64,000 nt of DNA. Origin: Promicromonospora thailandica (lineage in GTDB: Bacteria; Actinomycetota; Actinomycetes; Actinomycetales; Cellulomonadaceae). Every line of letters starts with the position of its first letter. The first letter of the stretch is position 1. Under the pieces are notes generated by a model, which saw only the letters and a program-made list of their open reading frames with translations, did not search any database and was not told where the DNA came from. Positions 18,983-26,708 of the stretch are shown piece by piece. The stretch is from NCBI RefSeq assembly GCF_024171955.1, contig NZ_JAMTCS010000002.1, positions 62,001-126,000 on the forward strand. The letters run 5' to 3'. The translations under genes were made by a program, and so were the position numbers.

Positions 18983-19801
18983 ATGATCCTGGACGACCAA
19001 CCGGTGTCCATGCGGGTGCGCAACGATGCGCCCCACCTGGTCGCCCTCGACATCGACGGGACCCTGTTGGTCACCGGGCAGCGGGTGCCCGAGCCGACGG
19101 TGCTGGCCGTGCAGCTCGTGCGCGGGCGCCGGCACCACGTGGTCCTCGCGTCGGGACGGTCGTTGACGGGCATCCTGCCCGTCGCCCGGGAGCTGGGCAT
19201 CACCGACGGCTGGGTGGTCGCCTCGAACGGGGCCGTCACGGCCCGGCTGTGCCCCACCTGCACCAACGGCTACATGCTGGAGGACGTGCTGACGTTCGAC
19301 GTCGGCCCGGTGGCCGCCATGGCGCTCAGCCGCTTCCCGGACGTCCAGATCGGTGTCGAGGAGATCGGCGTCGGCTACCGCGTGAACCGGATCTTCGAGC
19401 CGCACGAGGTCAACGGCGAGCAGCGCGTGGTGCCCACCGAGGAGCTGGGCGAGCTGCCCGCCTCGCGGGCGATCCTGCGCGGCCCGGGCGTGCTCGACCT
19501 GCTGGAGCCGCTGCGCCGGCACGGCGTCACCGCCACTCCCGCGGGCCTCGACTGGATCGACGTGACTCCGCGGGACCTGAGCAAGGCCACGTCGCTCGAG
19601 AACGTCCGCTCCGCGCTCGGCGTCCCGGCGCACAACACGCTGGCCGTCGGTGACGGCGTGAACGACATCGAGATGCTCACCTGGGCCGCCCGCTCCGTCG
19701 CGATGGGGCACGCCCCTGACGAGGTGAAGGCGATCGCCGACGAGACGGTCGGCGACATCACCGAGCACGGCGTCATCCAAGCCCTCAAGACCCTGATCTA
19801 A
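18983..19801 (+). CDS. Cof-type HAD-superfamily hydrolase, copy 2
   Basis: A paralog of the preceding gene. It keeps motif I (ALDIDGTLLVTGQ), motif II (VLASGRSLTGILP), the lysine of DLSKATSLENV and motif IV (VGDGVNDIEML). It differs in substrate-cap residues and has a Cys pair in ARLCPTCTNG that copy 1 lacks. The chosen ATG follows a GGGGG stretch by six bases. A GTG one codon earlier is also possible, and the open frame reaches further upstream. Unlike copy 1, it has its own 180-bp upstream region with a palindrome. It converges on map, with a large palindrome between. Confidence 0.88.
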   Translation: MILDDQPVSMRVRNDAPHLVALDIDGTLLVTGQRVPEPTVLAVQLVRGRRHHVVLASGRSLTGILPVARELGITDGWVVASNGAVTARLCPTCTNGYMLEDVLTFDVGPVAAMALSRFPDVQIGVEEIGVGYRVNRIFEPHEVNGEQRVVPTEELGELPASRAILRGPGVLDLLEPLRRHGVTATPAGLDWIDVTPRDLSKATSLENVRSALGVPAHNTLAVGDGVNDIEMLTWAARSVAMGHAPDEVKAIADETVGDITEHGVIQALKTLI

Positions 19802-19951
19802 CCCCACCCCGCCGAAGTAGAACCGCAGCGAAGTAGAACCAGGGCGAAGTAGAACCGCAGCGCTGGAACTTTCTCGCCCTGGTTCTACTTCGCCCTGGTT
19901 CTACTTCGCTGCGGTTCTACCTCGCCCTGGTTCTACTTCGGCGGGGTGGGG
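19802..19951. repeat. 150-bp compound palindrome of 16-bp units between convergent genes
   Basis: Perfect 23-bp end arms (19802-19824 and 19929-19951) begin CCCCACCCCGCC. Inside, 16-bp units start GAAGTAGAACC and end either GCAGC or AGGGC. There are three units at 19814, 19830 and 19846 on the plus strand, and four in the opposite direction on the other half. The structure fills the whole gap between the second HAD gene and map. It could act as a bidirectional terminator, though there is no T-tract. Confidence 0.88.
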
Positions 19952-19952
19952 G

Positions 19953-20729
19953 TCAGCGGGCCGTCAGGATCAGCGGGCCGTCCTCCGTGATCGCGATCGT
20001 GTGCTCCGAGTGGGCGCCGCGCGAGCCGTCCACAGAGCGCAGCGTCCAGCCGTCGGGGTCCGTGAAGATCTCGTCGGTGGTCTCCAGGAACCACGGCTCG
20101 ACGGCGATGACCAGGCCCGGCTTGAGCGGGAACCCGCGGCCCGCGCGCCCGTTGTTCGGCACGTGCGGGTCGCCGTGCATGGTGCGGCCCACGCCGTGGC
20201 CGCCGAAGTCGGTGTTGATCGAGTACCCGGCCGCATGCGCCACCTCGGCGATCGCGGCGGAGATGTCGCCGATCTTGCCGCCCGGCCGGGCGGCGGCGAT
20301 GCCCGCCTCCAGCGCGACCTCCGTGGTGCGGATCAGCGTCGCGTCGGCCTCGGCACGGCCGGGCGCCGGCTCGCCGACGACGAACGACAGCGCCGAGTCG
20401 GCCACCCAGCCGTTGACGGACGCGGCGAAGTCGATCGACAGCAGGTCGCCGCTGCGCAGCGCGTAGTCGTGCGGCAGGCCGTGCAGCACGGCGTCGTTCA
20501 CCGAGGTGCAGATGACCTTGCCGAACGGCATGGCGCCGAAGGACGGGTGGTAGTCGATGTAGCAGGACTCGGCGCCCTGGTCGCGGATCATCTTGTGCGC
20601 GACCTCGTCGAGCTCGAGCAGGTTGACGCCCACCCCGGCTGCCTCCTGGACGGCGAGCAGCACGTCCGCGACGAAGCGTCCCGCCGGGCGCATCTCCTCG
20701 ATCTCGCGCGGAGTCCTCAGCTCGATCAT
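19953..20729 (-). CDS. map: Type I methionine aminopeptidase
   Basis: Removes the initiator methionine from new proteins in the cytoplasm using two metal ions. The metal ligands are seen in SIDFAASVNGWVADSALSF (two Asp), GGHGVGRTMHGDPHVPN (His), VIAVEPWFLE (Glu) and RGAHSEHTIAIT (Glu). The ATG giving MIELRTPREIEEMR is chosen because GGAAGGA lies just upstream and this is the usual start. An upstream in-frame start would add 14 poor residues. The 258-residue length is typical of the short actinobacterial form without a zinc-finger extension. Confidence 0.95.
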   Translation of the reverse strand: MIELRTPREIEEMRPAGRFVADVLLAVQEAAGVGVNLLELDEVAHKMIRDQGAESCYIDYHPSFGAMPFGKVICTSVNDAVLHGLPHDYALRSGDLLSIDFAASVNGWVADSALSFVVGEPAPGRAEADATLIRTTEVALEAGIAAARPGGKIGDISAAIAEVAHAAGYSINTDFGGHGVGRTMHGDPHVPNNGRAGRGFPLKPGLVIAVEPWFLETTDEIFTDPDGWTLRSVDGSRGAHSEHTIAITEDGPLILTAR

Positions 20730-20859
20730 GTCCGTCCTTCCGTTGGGGCGCCGGGATGGTCTGGCAGGCACAAGCCTACGTCCCGGCGCCGCCCGGGCGA
20801 TCGAACCGTTGCACGCGGCCGACCAGGGGATTCACCCACCTTGGGCAGGCCGGGTGATT

Positions 20860-20901
20860 GAAACGGTTTCGTAATGCAAGCCGGTGCTGTATGGGCTTGC
20901 A
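20860..20901 (+). promoter_or_regulatory. Candidate LacI-type operator and inverted repeat upstream of the sugar ABC operon
   Basis: GAAAC-G-GTTTC (20860-20870) resembles the core of LacI-family operators. It is followed by an inverted repeat TGCAAGCC / GGCTTGCA (20875-20882 and 20894-20901). Both lie 110-150 bases upstream of the substrate-binding protein start, in the divergent gap with map. LacI-type control of sugar importers is common in actinobacteria. No lacI gene is adjacent. Confidence 0.6.
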
Positions 20902-21010
20902 TTGGACGATAAACCACGGTTGCGTTGAGGAAGGGCAACCTGGCAGTCTGCCGGGCCGTACCCGCATGTCACAGGGTCATGGAGCCCACGAAGCAGTGGA
21001 GGAGCAAGAG

Positions 21011-22405
21011 ATGACTATCCGGATGGCTTCACGACGCCGAGCAGCCGCCCTCGCGGCGACCGGCGCGAGCCTCGCCCTGATCCTGACGGCCTGTGCCGAC
21101 ACCGGTGACGGCGGGGACGGTGGCGGCGGCGACGGAGGCGGCGAGGCGGCCTCCTTCGAGATCGACTGCGCGCCCTACGAGGAGTTCGGCGACCTGGAGG
21201 GCACGAGCGTCAGCGTCTACACGACGATCGTCGAGCCCGAGTCGGTCACCCAGACGGCGTCGTACGAGCCGTTCGAGGAGTGCACCGGCGTGACGGTCGA
21301 GTACGAGGCGTCGCGCGAGATGGAGGCGCAGCTGCCCGTGCGCGTCCAGGCGGGCAACCCGCCGGACATCGCGATCCTGCCGCAGCCCGGCCTGCTCAAC
21401 ACGCTGGTGACGCAGTACGACGCCGTGCTCCCCGCGCCGGAGCAGGTCGAGGCCAACGTCGACGAGTTCTGGAGCGAGGACTGGAAGGAGTACGGCACCG
21501 TCGACGGCACGTTCTACGCCGCGCCGCTGGGCTCGAACGTCAAGTCCTACGTCTGGTACTCGCCGTCCATGTTCGAGGAGGCCGGCTACGAGGTCCCCGA
21601 GACCTGGGACGACATGATGGCCCTCACCGAGGAGATCGCCGCGAGCGGCGCCATCCCGTGGTGCGCGGGCGTCGAGTCCGGTGACGCGACCGGCTGGCCG
21701 GGCACCGACTGGATCGAGGACGTCGTGCTGCGCACGGCGGGCCCCGAGGTCTACGACCAGTGGTACACCCACGAGATCCCGTTCAACGACCCGCAGATCG
21801 TCGACGCGTTCGACACCGCGGGCGAGATCCTGAAGAACCCGGACTACGTCAACGGTGGCCTCGGCGGCGTCGACTCGATCGCCACGGCGCCCTGGACCGA
21901 CGCGGGCTTCCCGATCCTCGAGGGCTCCTGCTGGATGCACCGTGCCGCGAACTTCTACCAGACGCAGTGGCCCGAGGGCACCGAGGTGGCGCCGGACGGC
22001 GACGTCTACGCGTTCTACCTCCCGTCGCAGAGCACGGACGAGCGCCCGACCCTCGTGGCCGGTGAGTTCATCGGTGCGTTCACCGACCGTCCCGAGGTGC
22101 AGGCGTTCCAGACCTACCTGTCGAGCTCGGACTGGGCCAACGCCAAGGCCGCGGCCACGCCCGCCGGTGGCTGGGTGAGCGCCAACAACGGCCTCGACCC
22201 GGAGCTGCTCGCCACGGAGTTCGACCGCCTCTCGGCCGAGATCCTGGCCGACCCGGCCACGGTCGCCCGCTTCGACGCGTCCGACCTGATGCCGTCCGAG
22301 GTCGGCACGGGGTCCTTCTGGGCCGGCATCACCGAGTGGTTCGCCTCGGACGCCAGCAGCCAGGAGGTCACCGACGACATCGAGAACTCCTGGCCCACGA
22401 ACTGA
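21011..22405 (+). CDS. Sugar ABC transporter substrate-binding lipoprotein
   Basis: Captures a sugar outside the membrane for the two permeases that follow. The ATG with GGAGGAGCAAGAG just upstream gives a signal peptide ending in the lipobox LTAC, so it is lipid-anchored. A Gly/Asp-rich linker precedes the binding domain, with LVTQYDAVLPAPEQ and YYAAPLG-like FYAAPLGSNVKSYVWYSP typical of the family 1 (alpha-glucoside/maltodextrin-like) proteins. Length is 464 residues. Several cysteines in the mature part (DCAPY, ECTG, PWCAG, SCWMH) may form disulphides. A strong hairpin separates it from the permeases. No ATPase gene is nearby, so it probably uses a shared MsmK-type ATPase. Confidence 0.9.
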   Translation: MTIRMASRRRAAALAATGASLALILTACADTGDGGDGGGGDGGGEAASFEIDCAPYEEFGDLEGTSVSVYTTIVEPESVTQTASYEPFEECTGVTVEYEASREMEAQLPVRVQAGNPPDIAILPQPGLLNTLVTQYDAVLPAPEQVEANVDEFWSEDWKEYGTVDGTFYAAPLGSNVKSYVWYSPSMFEEAGYEVPETWDDMMALTEEIAASGAIPWCAGVESGDATGWPGTDWIEDVVLRTAGPEVYDQWYTHEIPFNDPQIVDAFDTAGEILKNPDYVNGGLGGVDSIATAPWTDAGFPILEGSCWMHRAANFYQTQWPEGTEVAPDGDVYAFYLPSQSTDERPTLVAGEFIGAFTDRPEVQAFQTYLSSSDWANAKAAATPAGGWVSANNGLDPELLATEFDRLSAEILADPATVARFDASDLMPSEVGTGSFWAGITEWFASDASSQEVTDDIENSWPTN

Positions 22406-22432
22406 TCTTGGTTCGCGGTCCGAGGTGACGCG

Positions 22433-22465
22433 CGGAGGCGCGGGGCATCAGGCCCCGCGCCTCCG
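22433..22465 (+). terminator. Strong hairpin between binding-protein and permease genes
   Basis: A 14-bp perfect GC stem (22433-22446 with 22452-22465) closes a five-base loop. No T-tract follows. Hairpins here commonly protect or partially terminate the upstream message, so that more binding protein than permease is made. That use is inferred. Confidence 0.7.
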
Positions 22466-22533
22466 TCGGCCCTCGGGCCGAGGCCGGTCCGGGCGGTGAC
22501 GACCGGACGCGACTACCAGGATCTGGAGGATCC

Positions 22534-23526
22534 ATGGACTGGCTGCTGAATGCCGGGGACGACCCGGCGCACAAGTTCTTGCTGATGATCATCGCCATCG
22601 TGCTCTTCGTCGCGGTGATGGCCCTGATCCTCTTCGTCGTGGACAAGCCACGGAACCCGTCGAAGTGGTTCATCGCGGGTGGGTTCGTCGGTCCGGCCCT
22701 GCTGCTGCTCGCGGCAGGTCTGCTGTACCCGGCGATCGGCACCATCGTGAACTCGTTCCAGAGGCGTAACAGCTCCGAGTTCGTGGGCTTCGACAACTAC
22801 GCGCGGGCGTTCAGCGACCCCGCGTTCCTGCTCGTCCTCGGCAACACGGCCCTGTGGGTGCTGGTGGCGCCGGCGCTCGCGACGTTCATCGGCCTGGTCT
22901 ACGCGGTGGTGGTGGACCACAGCCGCTTCGAGAAGTTCGCCAAGGCCCTCGTGTTCCTGCCCATGGCCATCTCGATGGTGGGCGCGAGCATCATCTGGCG
23001 CTTCGTCTACGAGTACAAGCCCGACCAGCCCGGCATCGAGCAGACCGGCCTGCTGAACCAGCTGATCGTCTGGCTGGGCGGCTCGCCCGTGCAGTTCCTG
23101 CTGGAGCGCCCGGGCAACACCTTCCTGCTCATGGTGGTGCTCATCTGGATCCAGACCGGGTTCTCGATGACCCTGCTGTCGGCCTCGATCCGCGCCATCC
23201 CCACCGACATCGTCGAGGCCGCCCGCCTGGACGGCCTGTCGGGCTTCGGCATGTTCTGGCGCATCACGATCCCGAGCATCCGCCCGGCGCTCGTGGTGGT
23301 CCTGACCACCATCGCGATGACCACGCTCAAGGTGTTCGACATCGTCCGCACCATGACGGCCGGCCGGTACGGCACGTCCGTCGTGGCGAACGAGTTCTAC
23401 GAGCAGAGCTTCCGCCAGAACAACGCGGGCCTCGGCGCCGCGCTGGCCGTGCTCCTGTTCATCATCGTGATCCCCGTGATCATCTACAACGTGCGCCAGA
23501 TGCGCCTGGCCGAGGAGGTCCGATGA
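22534..23526 (+). CDS. Sugar ABC transporter permease, MalF type
   Basis: Inner-membrane subunit of a family 1 sugar importer. The N-terminus carries an extra pair of helices (LLMIIAIVLFVAVMALILFVV) before the usual core, as in alpha-glucoside AglF-type permeases. The ATPase-contact EAA loop is seen in DIVEAARLDGLSGFGMFWRI. Six to eight helices are visible. Its ATG follows an AGGATCTGGAGGATCC ribosome region. The 330-residue product overlaps the next permease by four bases (ATGA), which indicates coupling. Substrate is likely a glucoside or maltodextrin, by family resemblance only. Confidence 0.9.
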   Translation: MDWLLNAGDDPAHKFLLMIIAIVLFVAVMALILFVVDKPRNPSKWFIAGGFVGPALLLLAAGLLYPAIGTIVNSFQRRNSSEFVGFDNYARAFSDPAFLLVLGNTALWVLVAPALATFIGLVYAVVVDHSRFEKFAKALVFLPMAISMVGASIIWRFVYEYKPDQPGIEQTGLLNQLIVWLGGSPVQFLLERPGNTFLLMVVLIWIQTGFSMTLLSASIRAIPTDIVEAARLDGLSGFGMFWRITIPSIRPALVVVLTTIAMTTLKVFDIVRTMTAGRYGTSVVANEFYEQSFRQNNAGLGAALAVLLFIIVIPVIIYNVRQMRLAEEVR

Positions 23527-24449
23527 GTACCACACAGCCGGCCGTGGCGCCCAAGGCGGTGCCGGTGCCGTCGTCGGTGGCCGACCGGTCACGCAAGGCG
23601 AAGAAGGCGCTCACGTCGCCGTGGGCCAGCACGCTCGCCGTGGTGATCGCGGTGATCTGGACGGTGCCGACCTTCGGTCTGCTCGTCACGTCGTTCCGGC
23701 CGGAGCTCGACATCCGGCGCAGCGGCTGGTGGACGGTGTTCGGCGACGCGTTCGCGGGCGAGGGCGTGTTCTCGCTGCGCAACTACGAGTCGGCGCTGTT
23801 CGACAGCTCGACCAACCTGATCGACTACTTCGTCAACTCGTTCGTGATCACCCTGCCCGCGGTGTTCATCCCGATCTCCGTGGCGCTCCTGGCGGCCTAC
23901 GCCTTCGCGTGGATCGACTTCAAGGGCCGCGACTTCCTGTTCGTCGCGGTGTTCGCGCTGCAGATCGTGCCCATCCAGATCACCCTGATCCCGCTGCTGT
24001 CCGCCTACGTGGACACGGGGATCAACGGCACCTTCTGGCCCATCTGGCTGTCGCACTCGATGTTCGCGCTCCCGCTCGCGATCTTCCTGCTGCACAACTT
24101 CATGAAGGACATCCCGGCCTCGCTCGTCGAGGCGGCCCGGGTGGACGGCGCGGGCCACGTGAAGATCTTCTTCCAGGTCATGCTGCCGCTGCTCACCCCG
24201 GCGATCGCGGCGTTCGGCATCTTCCAGTTCCTGTGGGTGTGGAACGACCTGCTCGTCGCGCTGGTCATGGGCGGCACCAACACGTTCCCGCTGACGGTCC
24301 GCGTGGCCGAGATGGCGGGCTCGCGCGGTGGTGACTGGCACGTCCTGTCGGCCGGTGCGTTCATCTCGATGATCGTGCCGCTCATCGTGTTCCTGGCGCT
24401 GCAGCGCTACTTCGTCCGCGGCCTCCTGGCAGGCTCGGTCAAGGGCTGA
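23523..24449 (+). CDS. Sugar ABC transporter permease, MalG type
   Basis: Second permease of the importer. The EAA loop is in SLVEAARVDGAGHVKIFFQV. Six helices follow a polar N-terminus with APKAVPVPSSVADRSRKAKK. FGIFQFLWVWNDLLVALV and the closing LAGSVKG are typical of MalG relatives. It is 308 residues long and starts inside the stop codon of the previous gene. The operon ends here without an ATPase gene and runs into a palindrome shared with the convergent ogt gene. Confidence 0.92.
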   Translation: MSTTQPAVAPKAVPVPSSVADRSRKAKKALTSPWASTLAVVIAVIWTVPTFGLLVTSFRPELDIRRSGWWTVFGDAFAGEGVFSLRNYESALFDSSTNLIDYFVNSFVITLPAVFIPISVALLAAYAFAWIDFKGRDFLFVAVFALQIVPIQITLIPLLSAYVDTGINGTFWPIWLSHSMFALPLAIFLLHNFMKDIPASLVEAARVDGAGHVKIFFQVMLPLLTPAIAAFGIFQFLWVWNDLLVALVMGGTNTFPLTVRVAEMAGSRGGDWHVLSAGAFISMIVPLIVFLALQRYFVRGLLAGSVKG

Positions 24450-24465
24450 CCCACCCGCCCGCCCA

Positions 24466-24495
24466 CGCCGAGGTAGTCACCTGACTACCTCGGCG
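24466..24495. repeat. 30-bp near-perfect palindrome overlapping the ogt stop codon
   Basis: CGCCGAGGTAGTCA-CC-TGACTACCTCGGCG has 14-bp perfect arms. It lies between the convergent sugar permease and ogt genes, and the ogt stop codon TAG (24485-24487, read on the minus strand) is part of the right arm. It probably ends transcription of both genes. Its CGAGGTNG core matches that of the palindromes inside hemY and ada-alkA and at 41107. Confidence 0.85.
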
Positions 24496-25006
24496 TCGGC
24501 GTCTCGCGGGTCAGCAGGCTCTCCTTGACCGGCAGGCCGTAGCGGAAGCCGCCCAGCGAGCCGTCGGTGCGCAGGATGCGGTGGCACGGCACGAACAGCG
24601 CCGCGGCGTTCATCGCGCACGCCCCGGCGGCGGCACGCACCGCGGCCGGCCGGCCCGCGCGCGCCGCGTACTGCGTGTACGTCAGGCGCTCCCCCGCCTT
24701 CACCTCGCGCAGCACGTCCCACGCGTGCGTCCGGAACGGCCCGCTCGCCTGCCGTACGGGCACCCGCCCGGGCGCCCCGAGGTCGCCCTCGTAGTAGTCG
24801 CGGACGGCGTCCGCCGCCTCCGCGAGCACCCCGTCCGGGGCCGACGACGCCGCCAGCGGGCCGGTGCCGGCCGGGCCGCGCAGCGTCGGGTGCACGAGGG
24901 CGAGCAGCCCCGCCAGGTCGTCGGTCCAGCCCGACGCGAGCACGGCGTCGTCGTCGGCCAGGATGCTGAAGGGGCCGTCCGGGGTGGTGAGGGTGGTGGC
25001 GTACAT
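24485..25006 (-). CDS. ogt: Methylated-DNA–protein-cysteine methyltransferase
   Basis: Repairs O6-alkylguanine by taking the alkyl group onto its own cysteine, a suicide reaction. The active site is FVPCHRILR, and MNAAALFVPCH and GSLGGFRYGLPVKESLLTRE complete the family C-terminus. The arginine-finger helix is in RAAGACAMNA. It is 173 residues long. It follows ada-alkA by 52 bp on the same strand, so the two repair genes are likely one operon. The stop codon is formed inside a palindrome shared with the neighbouring operon. Confidence 0.95.
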   Translation of the reverse strand: MYATTLTTPDGPFSILADDDAVLASGWTDDLAGLLALVHPTLRGPAGTGPLAASSAPDGVLAEAADAVRDYYEGDLGAPGRVPVRQASGPFRTHAWDVLREVKAGERLTYTQYAARAGRPAAVRAAAGACAMNAAALFVPCHRILRTDGSLGGFRYGLPVKESLLTRETPTPR

Positions 25007-25058
25007 GGTGTGCCTTCCGTCGGAGATGCCGGGCCCGGGCCCGGGAGAGCGCGGTCTG

Positions 25059-26645
25059 TCAGGCGGAGCGCCAGAGGTGCATCGCGGCGTACGAGCGCCA
25101 GGGCGCCCAGACCGCGCCCCGCCGGGCGAGCTCCTTGAACTGGTGGGGTCGGGAGGCCTCCGCGTCGACGAGCCCGAGGTTCCGTGCTCCCGCGAGCAGG
25201 GCGACGTCGCCGTCCATGAGCACGTCCGGGTCGCCGAGCACCCGCAGCGTCACGTACCCGGCGGTCCAGGGCCCGATGCCCGGCCGGGCGACGAGACGAC
25301 GGCGCAGGTCGTCCGGGTCGTCGCCGACGCTGAGGGTCAGGCTGCCGTCCGCGAGGTCGCGGGCCGCGGCCAGCACGGTGCCGAGGATCCGGGCGGGGAG
25401 CCGCAGGTGGGCCTCGGCGGCGCTGCGGGCGGGCGCGTCCGGCGCCGGCCCGGCGATCTGCTGCGCCGTCGGGAACAGCCGGTCGAGGCCCTCGAACGCC
25501 GAGGCGTACGGGCTGCCCGCGCCGTGGGCCAGGCGGGTCAGGTGCGTGCGCGCCGCGGCGACGCTGATCTGCTGGCCCACGACCGCGCGGACCAGCAGCT
25601 CCGCCGGGTCGACGGCGCCGGGCACGCGGATGCCGGGCACCGCCGCGACCGACGGCGCGAGCGCCGGGTCGTGCGCCAGGGCGTGGTCGACGGCGACGGG
25701 GTCGGCGTCGAGGTCCAGCAGCCGCCGCACGCGCGCGACGGCGACCGGGGCGTCCGCCAGGTCGGCGAGCTCCAGGTCGAGCTCCACGCGGCCGGTGCCG
25801 GGCCGCGTGACCCGCACCTCGAACGCCCCAGGCCCGTGCGGCAGCGCCACGGTGCGGGCGTAGCGCAGCACGGTCGGCCCGAGCTCCGCGGACTCGACGC
25901 CGGGGAGCGCCCGGACGGCAAGAAACCGGAGCACCCCTGCCGCGTCGAACGGTTCCCGCACGGGCAGCATGAGTGCGACTCGCACACCCCCGCCGAGGTC
26001 GGTCCCTTGCCTCGAGATCGGCCCATCGATGGACCGATCTCGAGGCAAGGGACCGACCTCGCGGGCCGTCCGGCGGGCGCGCAGCTCCGAGGGCGTCGTG
26101 CCGAACACCTCCGACACGGTGTCGTTGAACTGGCGGATCGAGCCGAACCCGGCCGCGAACGCGACGTCCGCCAGGCGCAGGGACGTGCCGACCAGGAGGG
26201 CCCGGGCGGTCTGCGCGCGCTGCGCCCGGGCGAGGGCCAGCGGCCCGGCGCCGAGCTCGCCCACGAGCAGCCGGTGGAGCTGGCGCTCGGAGTAGCCCAG
26301 GCGGGAGGCCAGGCCGGACACGCCGTCGCGGTCCACGACGCCGTCGGCGACCAGGCGCATCGCGCGGCCGACCAGGTCCCGGCGCAGGTCCCACTCGGGC
26401 GTGCCGGGGGCGGCCTCGGGCAGGCAGCGCTTGCAGGCCCGGTACCCGGCCTCGTGCGCGGCCGCCGACGTGAGGTAGAAGGAGACGTTCTCGGCCTTGG
26501 GCGTGCGGGCGGGGCACGACGGCCGGCAGTAGATGCCGGTGGTGCGCACCGCGGTGTAGAACTGCCCGTCGAAGCGCGGGTCGCGCGCGGCGATGGCGCG
26601 GTAGCGCTCGGCGAACGCGGGATCACGGAGCTCGACGTCGGTCAT
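25059..26645 (-). CDS. Fused Ada regulator / AlkA 3-methyladenine DNA glycosylase with an in-frame palindromic insertion
   Basis: It combines three parts. First is an Ada metal-binding, methyl-accepting domain ([10 protein letters not shown] with Cys40 and Cys44, then CKRC). Second is an AraC-type HTH ([31 protein letters not shown]). Third is an AlkA glycosylase from about residue 218, with the helix-hairpin-helix [18 protein letters not shown] and an Asp in VLMDGDVAL. The protein senses methyl damage, regulates genes, and excises damaged bases. ATG of MTDVELRDP is taken as the start, and three more upstream residues are possible. At about residues 196-217, exactly between the HTH and AlkA domains, sits the peptide encoded by the 68-bp palindrome. 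Length is 528 residues. Confidence 0.93.
   Translation of the reverse strand: MTDVELRDPAFAERYRAIAARDPRFDGQFYTAVRTTGIYCRPSCPARTPKAENVSFYLTSAAAHEAGYRACKRCLPEAAPGTPEWDLRRDLVGRAMRLVADGVVDRDGVSGLASRLGYSERQLHRLLVGELGAGPLALARAQRAQTARALLVGTSLRLADVAFAAGFGSIRQFNDTVSEVFGTTPSELRARRTAREVGPLPRDRSIDGPISRQGTDLGGGVRVALMLPVREPFDAAGVLRFLAVRALPGVESAELGPTVLRYARTVALPHGPGAFEVRVTRPGTGRVELDLELADLADAPVAVARVRRLLDLDADPVAVDHALAHDPALAPSVAAVPGIRVPGAVDPAELLVRAVVGQQISVAAARTHLTRLAHGAGSPYASAFEGLDRLFPTAQQIAGPAPDAPARSAAEAHLRLPARILGTVLAAARDLADGSLTLSVGDDPDDLRRRLVARPGIGPWTAGYVTLRVLGDPDVLMDGDVALLAGARNLGLVDAEASRPHQFKELARRGAVWAPWRSYAAMHLWRSA
25994..26061. repeat. 68-bp palindromic element inside ada-alkA, copy 2
   Basis: Two 28-bp arms (25994-26021 and 26034-26061) are perfect reverse complements around a 12-bp loop whose centre CCATCGATGG is itself palindromic. 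The arms match those of the hemY copy except for one or two bases. Read on the minus strand it encodes [18 protein letters not shown] blocks in the same reading frame as the hemY copy, between two protein domains. Confidence 0.92.
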
Positions 26646-26708
26646 GACACCCATCCTGCGCCCGCCGCCCCGCCCCGCACTAGCGGGATTCGGACACGGC
26701 AGCGGGGC

